Shown: positions 49,828-60,412, counted from the first letter of the stretch. The stretch is 64,000 bases of DNA from Hymenopellis radicata (GCA_015501595.1 JADNRX010000089.1:105560-169559), one strand, 5' to 3'. Translations and numbers: made by a program. The notes: generated by a model not told the origin, from the letters alone.

Positions 49828-49837
49828 CGAACGTTCG
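49828..49837 (+). promoter_or_regulatory. Palindrome CGAACGTTCG before E3
   Basis: Identical to the E1 and E2 sites, 104 bp before the ATG, followed by the 5'UTR intron donor GTAAAT. Confidence 0.5.
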
Positions 49838-49940
49838 CAGCTGACGCGTCTCCATCAGGCTCCTTTTGAAGGTAAATTATTATCCCTCTTTATATCCATC
49901 ACGCTCAACGCCACAAATTACTTCCCAGTATTCTGCCAAG

Positions 49941-51188
49941 ATGCCTTCGCCAAACACTTCTCTGCCACTCGAACTCCTGGACATGATTATCCAGCATCTT
50001 TCCAGTGACGCATATGCCCTGCGGAGCTGCGCGCAAGTATCGCGGACCTGGTCGGGGTTTGGTCAACGCGCTCTATTTCGCAATGCCCAGGTGAATCTCT
50101 CCACCTACAAGAAGATGGCCAAACTGCTCGATGATCTCATATCCATTCCCCATCTCCAAACACTCATCCGCGGCTTGACAATCTATCAACGCCGCTCTCA
50201 TGATGGTACTCTGTTACGCACCCACATGTCGTGCCTCGCAACTGTGCTTTCTCTTCTCCCAAATCTTACGAAAGTCGTGTTTAAAGACGACGACGAGGAA
50301 GGCCGTGCGACCCGATCTTATCTCGATTTGATCCCAAATGTCCCGGGTAACACGCCTCTTGTCGAACTTGATATCGAGGTCTATTCCATCGAAACCTTCC
50401 GCCATCTTTTTGAGATTTTGGGAGGAACGAACATTAAGCGAGTCAGCTTGTCTGGTTCCATTGACAGGCTGGACTCGGGGGCTATACGCAAGCGCTTGCG
50501 CCTTCCCTCGCTAGAACGCATTCACTTCGGCATTGGTGGTCCACAGGAGGAATTCCACAACTGCCTCATGCAGTATTTTGACCTTCCCAACCTGAAGCAG
50601 TGCGAAATCGTTATAAATTACGTAGCCGATTTAGTACATTGGCAGGACATATTGCTTCGAGGATTTCCTCCTCTCGAGTTGTTCAAATGGGAACTTGACA
50701 GTGGTATGTAACAATTTCTCACCTCAAACTTGGATCTAACCATCGCTGAAGAAATCACCGATGATTTCGGGTTGATCGTTACCCCTCTTGAAGAAGTTGC
50801 ATTCCGTCCAATCCCGCTCGCTGGTCTGCCATTCCAACATGTACACTTGTGCGTAAACCCCGAAAACCTCGATGACTCATGCACAATCATCGAGTGGTGG
50901 TCTTCCACATTTCGTGCCCTCTCAGACTCCAAAGCGACAATACATTTCACGGAGCTCACATTTACGTTGACGGATCTCAAGGACATCGATACTCTCGAGG
51001 AAGCGTGGAATTCGCTTGACGACAGTCTAGCGCATAGGACTTTTAGTGGTGTTCGGAACATCCACTTCGAAAGAAGTAGGAGGCAGGGGCGATTCATCAC
51101 TCGGGCAGCGTATTCTCCAGTCTTCGCAGACAGAATGCGGCTTGTCCTGCCTCGCCTTGCAAGTCGAGGTGTTCTTCGTTTCGTCTAG
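49941..51188 (+). CDS. F-box protein, family E copy E3, two exons, 399 aa
   Basis: Exons 49941..50703 and 50752..51188 around a 48-nt intron (GTATGT...GCTGAAG). In this copy the alternative TAG of E2 is TGG, so only the AAG acceptor remains; the frame agrees. F-box as in E1/E2 (SLPLELLDMIIQHLSSDAYA). Closest to E2 overall. Intact and probably functional. Tail-to-tail with E4. Confidence 0.8.
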
Positions 51189-51787
51189 GGTACCGGTGCT
51201 CCGATACTTTGCTCTGAGAATGGATCGCGCATGAAGGAGGCGAAGGCGAAAGCGAAAGCGGAGGTGAAAGAAGAGGAAGCGCGTCACCGTGGTGCGCGCC
51301 GTGCAGATCAAGGTTGTTGAAGTGGTGAAGAGGCAGGAAGAGGATGTTTGTGCAGCGACGGCCCAGGCGGCCCAGGTTGTTAACCAGAATCAGGTTTTAG
51401 ATCCTGCCTTGATGGTGGAGTGATTACGGGTTATGATACGATACTTATGAATGCTTTCTTTATGTATTGCTTACAATGTTACATTACCATGCTCTCCTGT
51501 TGTTTCTGTTGTTCGTCACCCATCCCATGTACCGTACTTTTAGTTATCCTTGCTTGTGTCTTTTGAATAGAATTGCATCCTCGACTTCGAGCTCTCATGG
51601 TTAGACTAGTAGTATCAACATCGAAAGCTGCAGTTGTCACCGAGGACACCTAGTGGGCCTGGCTAAGTTTCAACACATATATTAATATGTACATTGTTTA
51701 TTAGCTGTTACTTGGAAACATAAACCATCCATTATACTGGGTACTGTGAAAACTGCCCGTCCTCTCTGATCCTCCCCAACAAGGCTA
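51189..51787. other. Spacer between convergent E3 and E4
   Basis: About 600 bases, A+T-richer than the genes; no coding frame. Presumably contains both 3' ends. Confidence 0.4.
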
Positions 51788-53033
51788 CTAGACCAAACAA
51801 AGAACACCTCGACTTGCAAGTCGAGGCAAGGTCAGCCGTATTTGGTCTGCGAGGTCCGGATATACCGCCTCAGTGATCAACCCCATCTCGCTACTCTCAA
51901 AATGGATGTTTCGAATGACGGTGAACATCGGATGCGCTAGGCTGTCATCAAGGGATTGCCATTCTGATCCAAGAGTATCGATATCTGGAAGATCCGCGAA
52001 TGTAAGCTCCGTGAAATGAATTGTCGCTTTGGAGTCGGAGAGGGCACGAAATGTGGAAGACCACCACTCGATGATGGTGCATGAGTCTTCGACGTCTCCG
52101 TGGCAAGTTACGCTCAAGTGTACATGTTGGAATGGCATACCGGCAAGTGGGAGTGGACGATATACATCTTCAAAGATCCTTGGATCCGTGATGAAATCAT
52201 CGAGGAAGTCTGCAGCTATGATTAGATCCAGGTGTCACATTAGTTAACGATTGCTACGTACCACCCCACAGTTCTAATTTGAACAACTCGAGAGAAGGAA
52301 ATCCTTGAGGCAGTAAGTCCTGCCAACGTACCAATTCGTCTGTGAATTCTGCAACGATTTCGCACTGCTTGAGGTTGGGGAGGTCAAAATGATGTGTGAG
52401 GCAATTGTGGAATTCCTCCTCTAGACCTTCAACTCCGAAGCGAATGCATTCTAGCGAGGGAATGTGCAAGCGCTTGCGTGTCGCTCCCGAGTCCACCTCA
52501 TAAGGGTCAAGGAAACCAGACAAACAGACTCGCTTAACATTTGTTCCGGCCAAAATCCCAAAAACATATTGAAAGGCTTCGGCGGAATAGATGTCGATAC
52601 CAAGCTCGACAAGAGGCGCGACATTTGGGATCAAATCGAGATAAGATCGGATTGCTGCTATGTCGCCGTCGTCGTCTCCGAACAACACGACTTCTATAAG
52701 ATTTGGGAGAAGAGAAAGCACAGATGCGAGGCAAGACATGTAGGCGGGTACCGGAATATCATCATCAACAAGGTGGCCCTGATAGTAGATTGCCAAGCCG
52801 CGGAAGAGTGTTTGGAGATGGGGAATGGATATGAGATCGTCAAGCAGTTTGGTCATCCTCTTGTAGGTGTCGAGATTCACCTGGGCGTCGCGGAATAGAG
52901 CGCGTTGACTGAACCCCGACCAGGTCCGCGATACTAGCGCGCAGCTCCGCAGGGCGTCTTTGTGCCCGGAAAGATGCTGGATAATTATGTCCACGAGTTC
53001 AGATGGGAGAGAAGTATTTGTGGATGACATCAT
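51788..53033 (-). CDS. F-box protein, family E copy E4 (inverted), two exons, 397 aa
   Basis: Exons 53033..52262 and 52209..51788 around a 52-nt intron with GTACGT donor, CTAAT branch site and CTGCAG acceptor, the most canonical of the family. The frame is intact from MMSSTNTSLPSELVDIIIQH to PRLASRGVLCLV. F-box and leucine-rich C-terminus as in its sisters. The 5'UTR intron has a GC donor (GCAAGT), as in E2. The promoter palindrome has one change (CGAACGTTTG, minus strand at 53115-53106). The only E copy on the minus strand. Confidence 0.8.
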
Positions 53034-53484
53034 GACGGAACGCTGGGAAGAAGTTGTTGGCGTTGGGTGTTAAGGTGAACAGGAAGAGGGATAATGACTT
53101 GCCTTCAAACGTTCGGCGCCTGGACAGTGTAGGCGAAGGCAAGAAAGAGGGACACGCACAGGTCGAACGGCGCAGTGAAACAGGCTGCAGCGCCTTGATT
53201 CGTGACACTTGGGAACACGCGTTTGCGATGACTTGATGGAAGTCAAGTCAAAGGTGAGACCAATGCGGAGTCTGAATATTCCGAATCCTACTCAGGATTC
53301 ACGCTGGTAGACTCCTTACAGCACGCTCTGCAGGGCGAATGACCGAGTGCAGTATATCGAGATTAGGGAACAGAGTATGACGAAATAAGGTTATAGGTAG
53401 ATTCGTAATCTCCTACACCAGGCCAAACCTCCCGCCCTTCATGGTCCAACCAAACCCCAAGTTCCTCTTGACTCCATCCTACAA

Positions 53485-53545
53485 CAAGCAAAGAACACCG
53501 CGGCTCGCAAGGCGAGGCATGGCATGCCGTACTGTAAGTTCCGAA
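53485..53545 (-). pseudogene. Family E 3' fragment (E5)
   Basis: About 60 bases match the last codons of E4 (CTCGCCTTGCGAGC...GGTGTTCTTTG against PRLASRGVLC coding). Nothing upstream matches E; it is cut off by A4 sequence. Confidence 0.5.
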
Positions 53546-53689
53546 TGTGTTTGGTCGGTGACGATAGCCCTTTCACCGATCTCCTCGCTGTCTGCTTGAC
53601 GATATCTTCGAACAAAGTTTCCTATGTTCAACATATATCATTGTCTGCAAGAGTAGTTAATAACGGTTCGGGGAGCAGATAGTCGGCTT

Positions 53690-54260
53690 ACATCGAAGGC
53701 CAACTATGGTCCTGCCCTCATACATCGCACCTCGCAATTTCGCCGTCTTTACAGGTCTTTACCCACATATGCGAGACTTCGTAGATTGATGCTATATGCT
53801 CCTGGGGACTCATTTGTAATCGTGTTCGGATCTAGAGCATTCAAGGGGATGTGTCCAATGCAGTGTCGCCATGTTCTTCTGGATCCAGCGTAGAGCCGAA
53901 CGCGGATCTTGCAATCGAAGGTTAGCGTTCGCACCTTCGACGACTTCCCCCGAGTGCAAGGAAGCCAAATTGTCGCGAACCTGTCAGCAAAAATGAGTCG
54001 CGGGAGGATTCAGAAATCAAGGTACACGTACCGTTAATTCATGGACACTGCCATGATAGGCCCGTTTATCTCAACCAAGCGACCTAGCACCATACATCTC
54101 CAGAACTGGGACATGACTATATCCTTCCTGGGTTATGTTCGCGGAGTCACCTCATAACCGACGTCATCCAAGTTGTTGCTTGGAGTAACCAGGGCGGCAC
54201 GCATAAACGCAAGTCGTTCTCCAGCTGTCCGCAAGATATCAGAATAAAAAGAGGCAGTAG
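53690..54260 (-). pseudogene. Carboxylesterase remnant A4 with promoter block
   Basis: Matches A exons 5-6: GANANLRLQDPRSALRWIQK (A1 [19 protein letters not shown]), then ESPGAYSINLRSLAYVG where A has GESAG. Frames are broken. The signal-peptide exon is lost, but the family A promoter block (CATAACCGACGTCAT, CGCATAAACGCAAG at 54200-54213) survives about 200 bp away, so exons 1-4 are deleted. Confidence 0.65.
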
Positions 54261-54549
54261 AAGGATGGCTAACCTACGTATAAAGTCGCTAAAGACAGCC
54301 CGTCGTCGACATGAACGCCATACTGCAAACGAAAGGTCAGTATTTTTCCATTCCATGGATCATATAAACACGACAGTACCTAATAACTGAGGAAAGAGTT
54401 CCTTCCTTCTCATGTTGTCCTGCGACTTGGATTGGAATCCGTGTCCTAGCACGAGTAGCAGGTGTTACCGACAAGTGGGATCTCTATAAATGCTAAAGTG
54501 CTGCAAATATTCCATCCTATCGTGACAGAGTTTCGCGAGATGCTCTGGC

Positions 54550-55418
54550 AGTGCAAAAAATATGGCAGTTGAAGTGGGCATCGTTGGCGGCCGCAAAGAT
54601 TCCGATATCGATAGGCGGCGTGTTGGTAGATTTATGACGACGACCGCGCTAGCTAAGCGGCAACAAGCATGGGTCTGACTTGTACCCAGACCTCCAGATA
54701 CGACGTTGCATGAAAGAGCCCGACGTCTGTTGTATGTTGGATCGTGGCTGGCGCACCGGCGGCCAAGGAAGGATGTGTGTAGAAGGCACCACGATGAGAA
54801 CAGATTTGGCATTGTCGCCGCCGGCTGTCAGCGATTGGTGCGTTCCAGGTGTGCACCAGGTGTGCACCGCAGGCTAAGACTACATGGGCGCCGTATAACA
54901 CACCAAATATTTGCTTCAAAATGTATGAGAAGGCAACAATTCAAGAACGTACCCTGCAAGCGTTGCGCTATGAAGCTCCCCAGGCGAATGGTGCCCTTGT
55001 CTATCCTCGGTTCACATCGATACAACCATCCCTTTCTCATTTCTTCCCATCGTCGAACGCGTCAACCATCGATATAGAAGCATCGTGAAGACATCCGGAA
55101 TCGCTAGCGGAAAATGGTCGTTGTCAAAGGCCATGCGAGAAATATACCTTGGAATCAGTCAATTGGTGTTGTATAGCAAGCAAGTAAACACGTACTTGAT
55201 ACAGCCCGAACACGGGCCGTTGCTCTCCATGTCGATGCGCGACGGAATGCGCCCCACTCGCAAAGCATGTCGCCGAGTCGCCAGGCATATATTTCTTTGG
55301 GTTTGACTTCTACGCCATTCAGCGAGTCGTATGTCAATGTTCGAAACAGCAAAGTAGCGCAGTCCAATTTTACGAGGGCGTCTTCATGGTGGAACTGAGT
55401 AACGGTGAGGTGATCCAA
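54550..55418 (-). other. Repeat units J2 and H3
   Basis: J2 (54550-54950) and H3 (54990-55200) repeat the J1-H2 order. Beyond the H3 GTACGTG donor (about 55196) a frame reads KLDCATLLFRTLTYDSLNGV, EVKPKEIYAWRLGDMLCEWG, protein-like and without match in H1 or H2. It may be the true 5' exon of the H gene. CCAAAAATGG lies at 55415-55424. Confidence 0.35.
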
Positions 55419-55480
55419 AAATGGACATCACCACCATGCACAAATAAAGCGGAAAAGGATACATATAGTACAATAGCTTG

Positions 55481-56818
55481 TTACCACAAGTACCGGAGGT
55501 ATTGCGGTGTGAAACGATGTAATAATCTTGACACAAAGTTGTCCCGCCGAGCCCGATTAGCAGGAGGCCTAATCTCTTCCTCCTCTTCTTGATCATCTTC
55601 CCTGGCACGCTTCCGCCGGTTGCTTGTTGAAGATGTGACTGCAGCATCCCGTCTGAGGTCGTCACCGAGAACATCCTGGTTCCCATCCTGCTCCACCTCA
55701 TGAACGACCTCTTCCTCCTCTTCCCTACCCCGCCCTCTCGAACCAGTCCCAGTCGCTGGAGTGGGTGACTGCAAGTCATGACCACCAGAGTTCACCATGG
55801 AATGCATGGCTGGTGAAGCAACTTGGTGGAAAAGACCTGAGACACTGACAGGATTGAGGGTCGGCGTGTTGAAGAAATTCACGTCGGTTCTGTGCATCAT
55901 CAATTCTGTCTGCAAGGCCGAAAGATTTGAAACTGCATTCGAGCGCACTAGCCCGGTACGCGGAGGAGCTAGCAGTGGGACTGAGCGGCGCTGCTGGTGA
56001 ACGGAGTGTAAACATGAAGGTCCAGCCTGGCTGGAGACGGACACGTAAGGTACTACTTGAGGTGAGCTCATGCTGCCAGCACCAGGTCGTTCTGCATCCT
56101 GTGTCGAAAGGAATACTGAGGCGTCCTCTGGCACGCTGAAGTCGGGTGTGGCGAGACCTTCAGGTTCTTCTTCGTCTCCTTCCAATGTGACTTCGACGTC
56201 CCTAGAGAGAGCGACGGCGTCACCGTCAGAACGAATGGCATCAGGTTTCAGAAGAACATCTAGAGGAACAACAGGCGGAGAGCTGGATAGTAGCGCAGGC
56301 TCCAGGGAAGACACCGCGGAGGTAGATACAGACATGCCGGTGTTTGCTTGGCTGACACTACTAGGATCAAGATGAGGCGATGCCGGTACAGAATGTGAAG
56401 GGTTGGTCGAGGGCGCCAGTGGGAGTACTACCGAGTCGGCGCTTTCTGGACCGCCTTCAGCAGGGCGGGTTGGTACGTCGTCGTCCAAAGACGGTGGCGA
56501 TGGTGCATTTTCCTTCTCGGCTTCATCGTCTGTCTCTGCCTCCTCCAGTTGTTGTCTAATCATGCACCATTGTCCTACGAGTTCGACGGAGAAATTTCGA
56601 TACTGGATGTCAAGCAACCATACGAGGCTTCTGACTGTTGATAGCTGGCAAGGCAGGCCAAGAAGGATCTGTGCAACGTCTGTAGCGCCGAGAGGTTTGC
56701 CCATGTGGTCGGTGGGAGGTCCATGAGTTGATTTGGTGTCGAACTCCTGGGCGAGATGAAGAGCGGCCTGCTGAAGAGAACTGGCGAAAAGAGGGTAAGA
56801 CGACGCGTGAAGAGACAT
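55481..56818 (-). CDS. Unknown Ser/acidic-rich protein, family B copy B2, about 445 aa
   Basis: Open from the conserved ATG 56818 (MSLHASS; the frame extends 14 codons further) to TAG. The N-terminal ~110 residues are helical (AALHLAQEF, GATDVAQILLGLPCQL, CMIRQQLEEAE). A long Ser/Thr/Pro/acidic disordered region follows. The C-terminus has basic clusters NRRKRARED and RARRDNF around EEEEE, a likely bipartite nuclear signal, and ends FTPQYLRYLW. B1 shares all of this, so both ends are under constraint. No known domain. Possible nuclear factor, from composition only. Confidence 0.6.
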   Translation of the reverse strand: MSLHASSYPLFASSLQQAALHLAQEFDTKSTHGPPTDHMGKPLGATDVAQILLGLPCQLSTVRSLVWLLDIQYRNFSVELVGQWCMIRQQLEEAETDDEAEKENAPSPPSLDDDVPTRPAEGGPESADSVVLPLAPSTNPSHSVPASPHLDPSSVSQANTGMSVSTSAVSSLEPALLSSSPPVVPLDVLLKPDAIRSDGDAVALSRDVEVTLEGDEEEPEGLATPDFSVPEDASVFLSTQDAERPGAGSMSSPQVVPYVSVSSQAGPSCLHSVHQQRRSVPLLAPPRTGLVRSNAVSNLSALQTELMMHRTDVNFFNTPTLNPVSVSGLFHQVASPAMHSMVNSGGHDLQSPTPATGTGSRGRGREEEEEVVHEVEQDGNQDVLGDDLRRDAAVTSSTSNRRKRAREDDQEEEEEIRPPANRARRDNFVSRLLHRFTPQYLRYLW

Positions 56819-56929
56819 GGACTGTAACAGCTCATAAGCGCTTGAATGACGATCAATCAAGTATACACACTACTTTGATTGGTTCTGGGGGTAACGAATG
56901 GATCGCCTAGGCTGGGTAGAAAGAAGGTT

Positions 56930-56993
56930 GGTAGTGGTGGTGGATGGTAGAAGATAGAGCGCGTAATCCAAAAATGGACAGGATCGCCACATC
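56930..56993 (-). promoter_or_regulatory. Upstream block of B2 with CCAAAAATGG
   Basis: TTGGTAGTGGTGGTGGATGG, GCGCGTAATCC and CCAAAAATGG (56968-56977), then ACAGGATCGCCA. Shared with B1 and, nearly base for base, with 59123-59180. Confidence 0.5.
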
Positions 56994-57484
56994 CGATGAC
57001 ACGTGGCTACGTACTTGACTTTACAACAAAAAGATATCACTGCAGAATGTGTGGGGTAGTTTGTCGATAGTGTATGGAGGCTAGTATTTTGTGAGAGTAT
57101 GAACTGAGTGGCCCTGGCATGTCTGTTATTGGTGCATAAATCGGCATTGCATTTTGAAACAACTTCCTGATACCGCGGTGACCCGTTTGCCTCTCAGAAT
57201 GCTATGTTCACATTTCAGTCTATCAATAACATTTGTTGCTTGTGTTTAACTGAAAGAGTTGGGGGTCAATGAGGGGTTATCGTGAAAACACTTATATCCG
57301 GTGAGATCGTGACTCTTCTTCTTTAATGGTATGATCGCAAAAGGGTTCCATACTCAAAGCAGCTCTCTGTCTTCTTAAAGTGGTCGTTCGGTCTAGTGCA
57401 GGACAGAAGGCCGCCAAACAGCACCTTGTCCTTCCCCGTCGTGCAGCATGTCAGTTTAGCATACTATGGCGCGCTCCCTCGATC

Positions 57485-57550
57485 AACCATATTCCATATT
57501 TTTCGGCACAGACACTCTCCTCGAGTAGGCCCCTACCTCATGATAATGGT
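57485..57550 (-). pseudogene. Carboxylesterase intron-9 fragment
   Basis: GCACAGACACTCTCCTCGAG and CCTCATGATAATG match the exon 9/intron 9 boundary of A2 (31940-31985). No other A sequence surrounds it. Confidence 0.55.
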
Positions 57551-57904
57551 AGCCGTTAGCGCAGCTACAGATATCATGATGCGTCGCACCAGGTCTCGAA
57601 ACCGCTCGGGAGTCGGCTGTATCGGGGACAGCGATAGCACGACTCTGGGAAGGACGGCAGGAGCATGGTCGCCATCCGTGCTAAAAGAGTCAGCAGTTAA
57701 CTGCTAGTCAACGAGGAAACGAAGAACACCGGCCCCTTGCCGAACGACCGATTTCATTCCGAGTTCGCATCCCAGATTCTGATGGTTGTGACAAAAGAAC
57801 GATAGTAGGTAAGTAGATTGGAAGTAAACTTGAACACAATTATTAAAAACGAATGGCAGGTTCAACGTGACGAACAAAGAGTGAAAACATCAGCGATCAG
57901 CTTC
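57551..57904. other. Intergenic between A fragment and chimera
   Basis: No feature I can support. Confidence 0.3.
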
Positions 57905-58943
57905 CTACGGAAGAAACTCTTCTGGTCGCGCATTGATGAATGCTATCCCATCCTTCCTGTAATCATCCGGCTCAACAAAGGATCCATTAGCATCAAACAC
58001 CATATTCGAAGCGCTCTCCGCATACGAGGGCCAATACGGCAGGTCACTTAGAACGTGATTCGGGTTGAGCTACAGGTTATGATGAGTTCAAGAGTGGAAA
58101 AGACAAGGTCTGCGTAAAGCGTACATGACGTGCGAATGATATCCAAGCTCCCATAATGCTTTTAGAGACCGCCAACACTGCTGGATCAGTGCCCAAGGAG
58201 ACCTCATATATGTCCGTGAGGTTCGCGGGATTGCCAAAGACGAATGGTATCTCGACGATGGTCAGCATGTATACGCTACACAACTGCGAGCCCATACCTC
58301 ATCATAATGAGTCACGGCTATCAGGATGTCACCAGTGAGTACAAACGGAATTCGCTCGGGGCGAGTGTTCGGCGACGAGGGTGGCATCAATGATAGAGAG
58401 AAGGTGGAAGCTCCATCCGTGGCGGCGTCTGACGTGGAATCAGAGGCAAAGGCTGTCGAAGTAGAAGCACTACAACCAAAGTCGGGAAGAACGACGCTAA
58501 ACGAAACCAATACGCACTCGCTCGTCTCAGTAGCACTTCCCGACGATGTATAAAGAGATGCATCCACTGTAACACCCTACAGGGAGGATCACTACTATTC
58601 AGTTTCGGATACCTCAAGGAAATACATACGACACTCTTGCAAAGCGCCTCTGCACCCTGTACCGCCGTGTTTTGATCAGCCGGGCTACACGCGGATTGGA
58701 TACACGCGGCCGCGGTGGAAACGAAGACGGAGGATTTGCAGAGGCATGTTTGGTTGCTCAATGGGCATCCTGAAGACAAGACTGCGTTCGTAATGCAAGT
58801 CACGGCGCAGTCTACATGTTATCGGTCAGATTGGATAACGGAGACGAAAATAGGAAGGAGGACATACGAGGTAGAGACTGGCGCGGATTGAGGGACATTC
58901 CGCTAACAGCAGACGCAAGAAGGACAAGGATAGAGAAGTGCAT
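57905..58943 (-). CDS. Chimeric CFEM protein fused to carboxylesterase C-terminus (A5), five exons, 275 aa
   Basis: Exons 58943..58868, 58811..58630, 58576..58298, 58250..58125 and 58069..57905; phases agree. A signal peptide (MHFSILVLLASAVSG) and a CFEM domain follow: CAVTCITNAVLSSGCP, SNQTCLC, AAACIQSACS, EALCKSV give eight Cys in the CFEM pattern. A Ser/Thr-rich linker comes next, as in GPI-anchored CFEM proteins, which bind haem or sit at the cell surface. From about 58370 the sequence switches to carboxylesterase: NTRPERIPFVLTGD, VTHYDE, then the last two esterase exons (IPFVFGNPANLTDIYE to INARPEEFLP). The esterase part keeps only the His motif, so it cannot be an esterase. Intron 3 would end in GAG; if unspliced, the protein ends after 191 aa (VAYTC). 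Confidence 0.7.
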
Positions 58944-59037
58944 CGTAGGATAAGATTCGCGAGGAGGAGGGCGTCTGTAGACAAAGAACGTGTCTCGGAT
59001 TGAGGACGGAAGGAAAGCCCATCGCTCGGTTTAAGAT

Positions 59038-59045
59038 CTTTTATA
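59038..59045 (-). promoter_or_regulatory. TATA box of the CFEM chimera
   Basis: TATAAAAG on the minus strand, 95 bases before the chimera's ATG, a normal distance for a fungal TATA element. Confidence 0.5.
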
Positions 59046-59122
59046 CGCGGCTCGAGTGCCAATGACACAAGACAAAGGACCAAAAGAGAGGATATCTCGT
59101 ATACGACACAAAGAGCACAATT

Positions 59123-59180
59123 GAACGTTGGTAGTGGTGGTGGATGAGAGCGCGTAATCCAAGAATGGACAGGATCGCCA
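59123..59180 (-). promoter_or_regulatory. B-type promoter block upstream of the CFEM chimera
   Basis: TTGGTAGTGGTGGTGGATGA, GCGCGTAATCC, CCAAGAATGG and ACAGGATCGCCA repeat the B2 upstream block in the same orientation, 180-240 bases before the chimera's ATG. Confidence 0.55.
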
Positions 59181-59655
59181 TGGTTCGTTTTGATCAAAAT
59201 TTGATCGCGCCTCTTGCTCTTTTCCGTCACCTCGACCTCGCTATCCTTCTCTTCCCTCGTCCAGTCCGATGCCACGACGCTCCATCATCACCCTACCACG
59301 CTGTCCTGTTCATTCCTTCCGCCCTATTTCAGGCTTCAAGTCCAGTACCCACTACACGCCTGCGCAATCCTGAAGCAAACCCCCAGATCTGGGTCCTGAA
59401 GCGTTTTCCAAATGGCACCATCTTAGACCTTCCGTCAAGGTACCTCACTCGGCCTGTGTTTTCTGTCCACGTCACGGTCATCAAGGCTCCTCAGTCTCAT
59501 TGGGTTTCCTGTCCGACTCCACGTCAAACCGCGCAAGTGTAATGCAGTACTACTTCGGCGAAGCGATCCTCCAGCTCGCGCAGACGAAGCCGCATCTGGT
59601 GATGAAAGACGGGGAGGCGTCCAATTTGAGGGCGGTTTTGCTAGGGTGATTGACT
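59181..59655 (+). other. Possible fragment of an unknown gene
   Basis: Plus-strand frames read SSTHYTPAQ, EAFSKWHHLRPSVKVPH and, at the end, MQYYFGEAILQLAQTKPHLV MKDGEASNLRAVLLG in good protein style, but a stop and frame change separate them. No homologue in the window. A gene fragment is likely; identity unknown. Confidence 0.3.
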
Positions 59656-59879
59656 TTGTAGCTTGTTGCGGTGAGTGAGCGAATTTCTACCTTGTGCATC
59701 GTGTATCATATGAGTCAATGCAGTGTGGTGAATCGTTTCTTTCCTGTGAAGTTTAACTTTTGTTGACTACTTTGCAAATTACTTAGCCGTCGACTGCTGA
59801 GAATCGCTTGCTCGAATTGATTGTATTGCCAAACATAACAGATCAGCTGTTCAGAATCGAAACCGTGATTAGGGATGCA

Positions 59880-60156
59880 AATCTTTGGCCAGTTTTCAAT
59901 GGCAATGTCCCCAGGCAAGACAAATTCGCTAAAGGAACTCACGCTTACTTTGATGGCTCTCCATGATTCTATCATCGCCGCCGCATGGGCAAAACTCGAT
60001 GACATTCTATCTACGAGCGTGTTCAGCAGGCTCGAACACGTTCACTTTCTTGATGGGGCCAAAAAGCCGATCAAGACATGGTCGCATCCCATCACAGTGA
60101 GCATGTTCGAACAGGTGTTGCCCACACTGTCGAGGACAGGGAAGTTGGCAGTATAG
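59880..60156 (+). pseudogene. Family C 3' exon fragment (C4)
   Basis: SLKELTLTLMALHDSIIAAA to PTLSRTGKLAV matches exon 2 of C1 (TLKELTLTVMALDDSTVAAA ... PKLSRGGKLAV) and ends at the same codon. Exon 1 and the first part of exon 2 are absent; unrelated bases precede it. Confidence 0.7.
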
Positions 60157-60412
60157 GGAATACCGGTACTGAGGGTGGGCAATTCCATGATGTACGCCAC
60201 TTTTTGACTACTCGAATGATACGAAATCAATTTGCATTTTTCTACTCGAATAACACAAGCGGGAGTAAAATGAAGTACGGTACATGTCGTCAATGGTAGC
60301 AAGTAAAGCTGCCAACAAAGTCCTTTCTTTGTAAGGTTAAACGCGGTTTCGCGTTCGTAGTCGCGTGTGTGGAAACGATAAGTATAGCGAGGCATACTTT
60401 CGTGACGCGATG

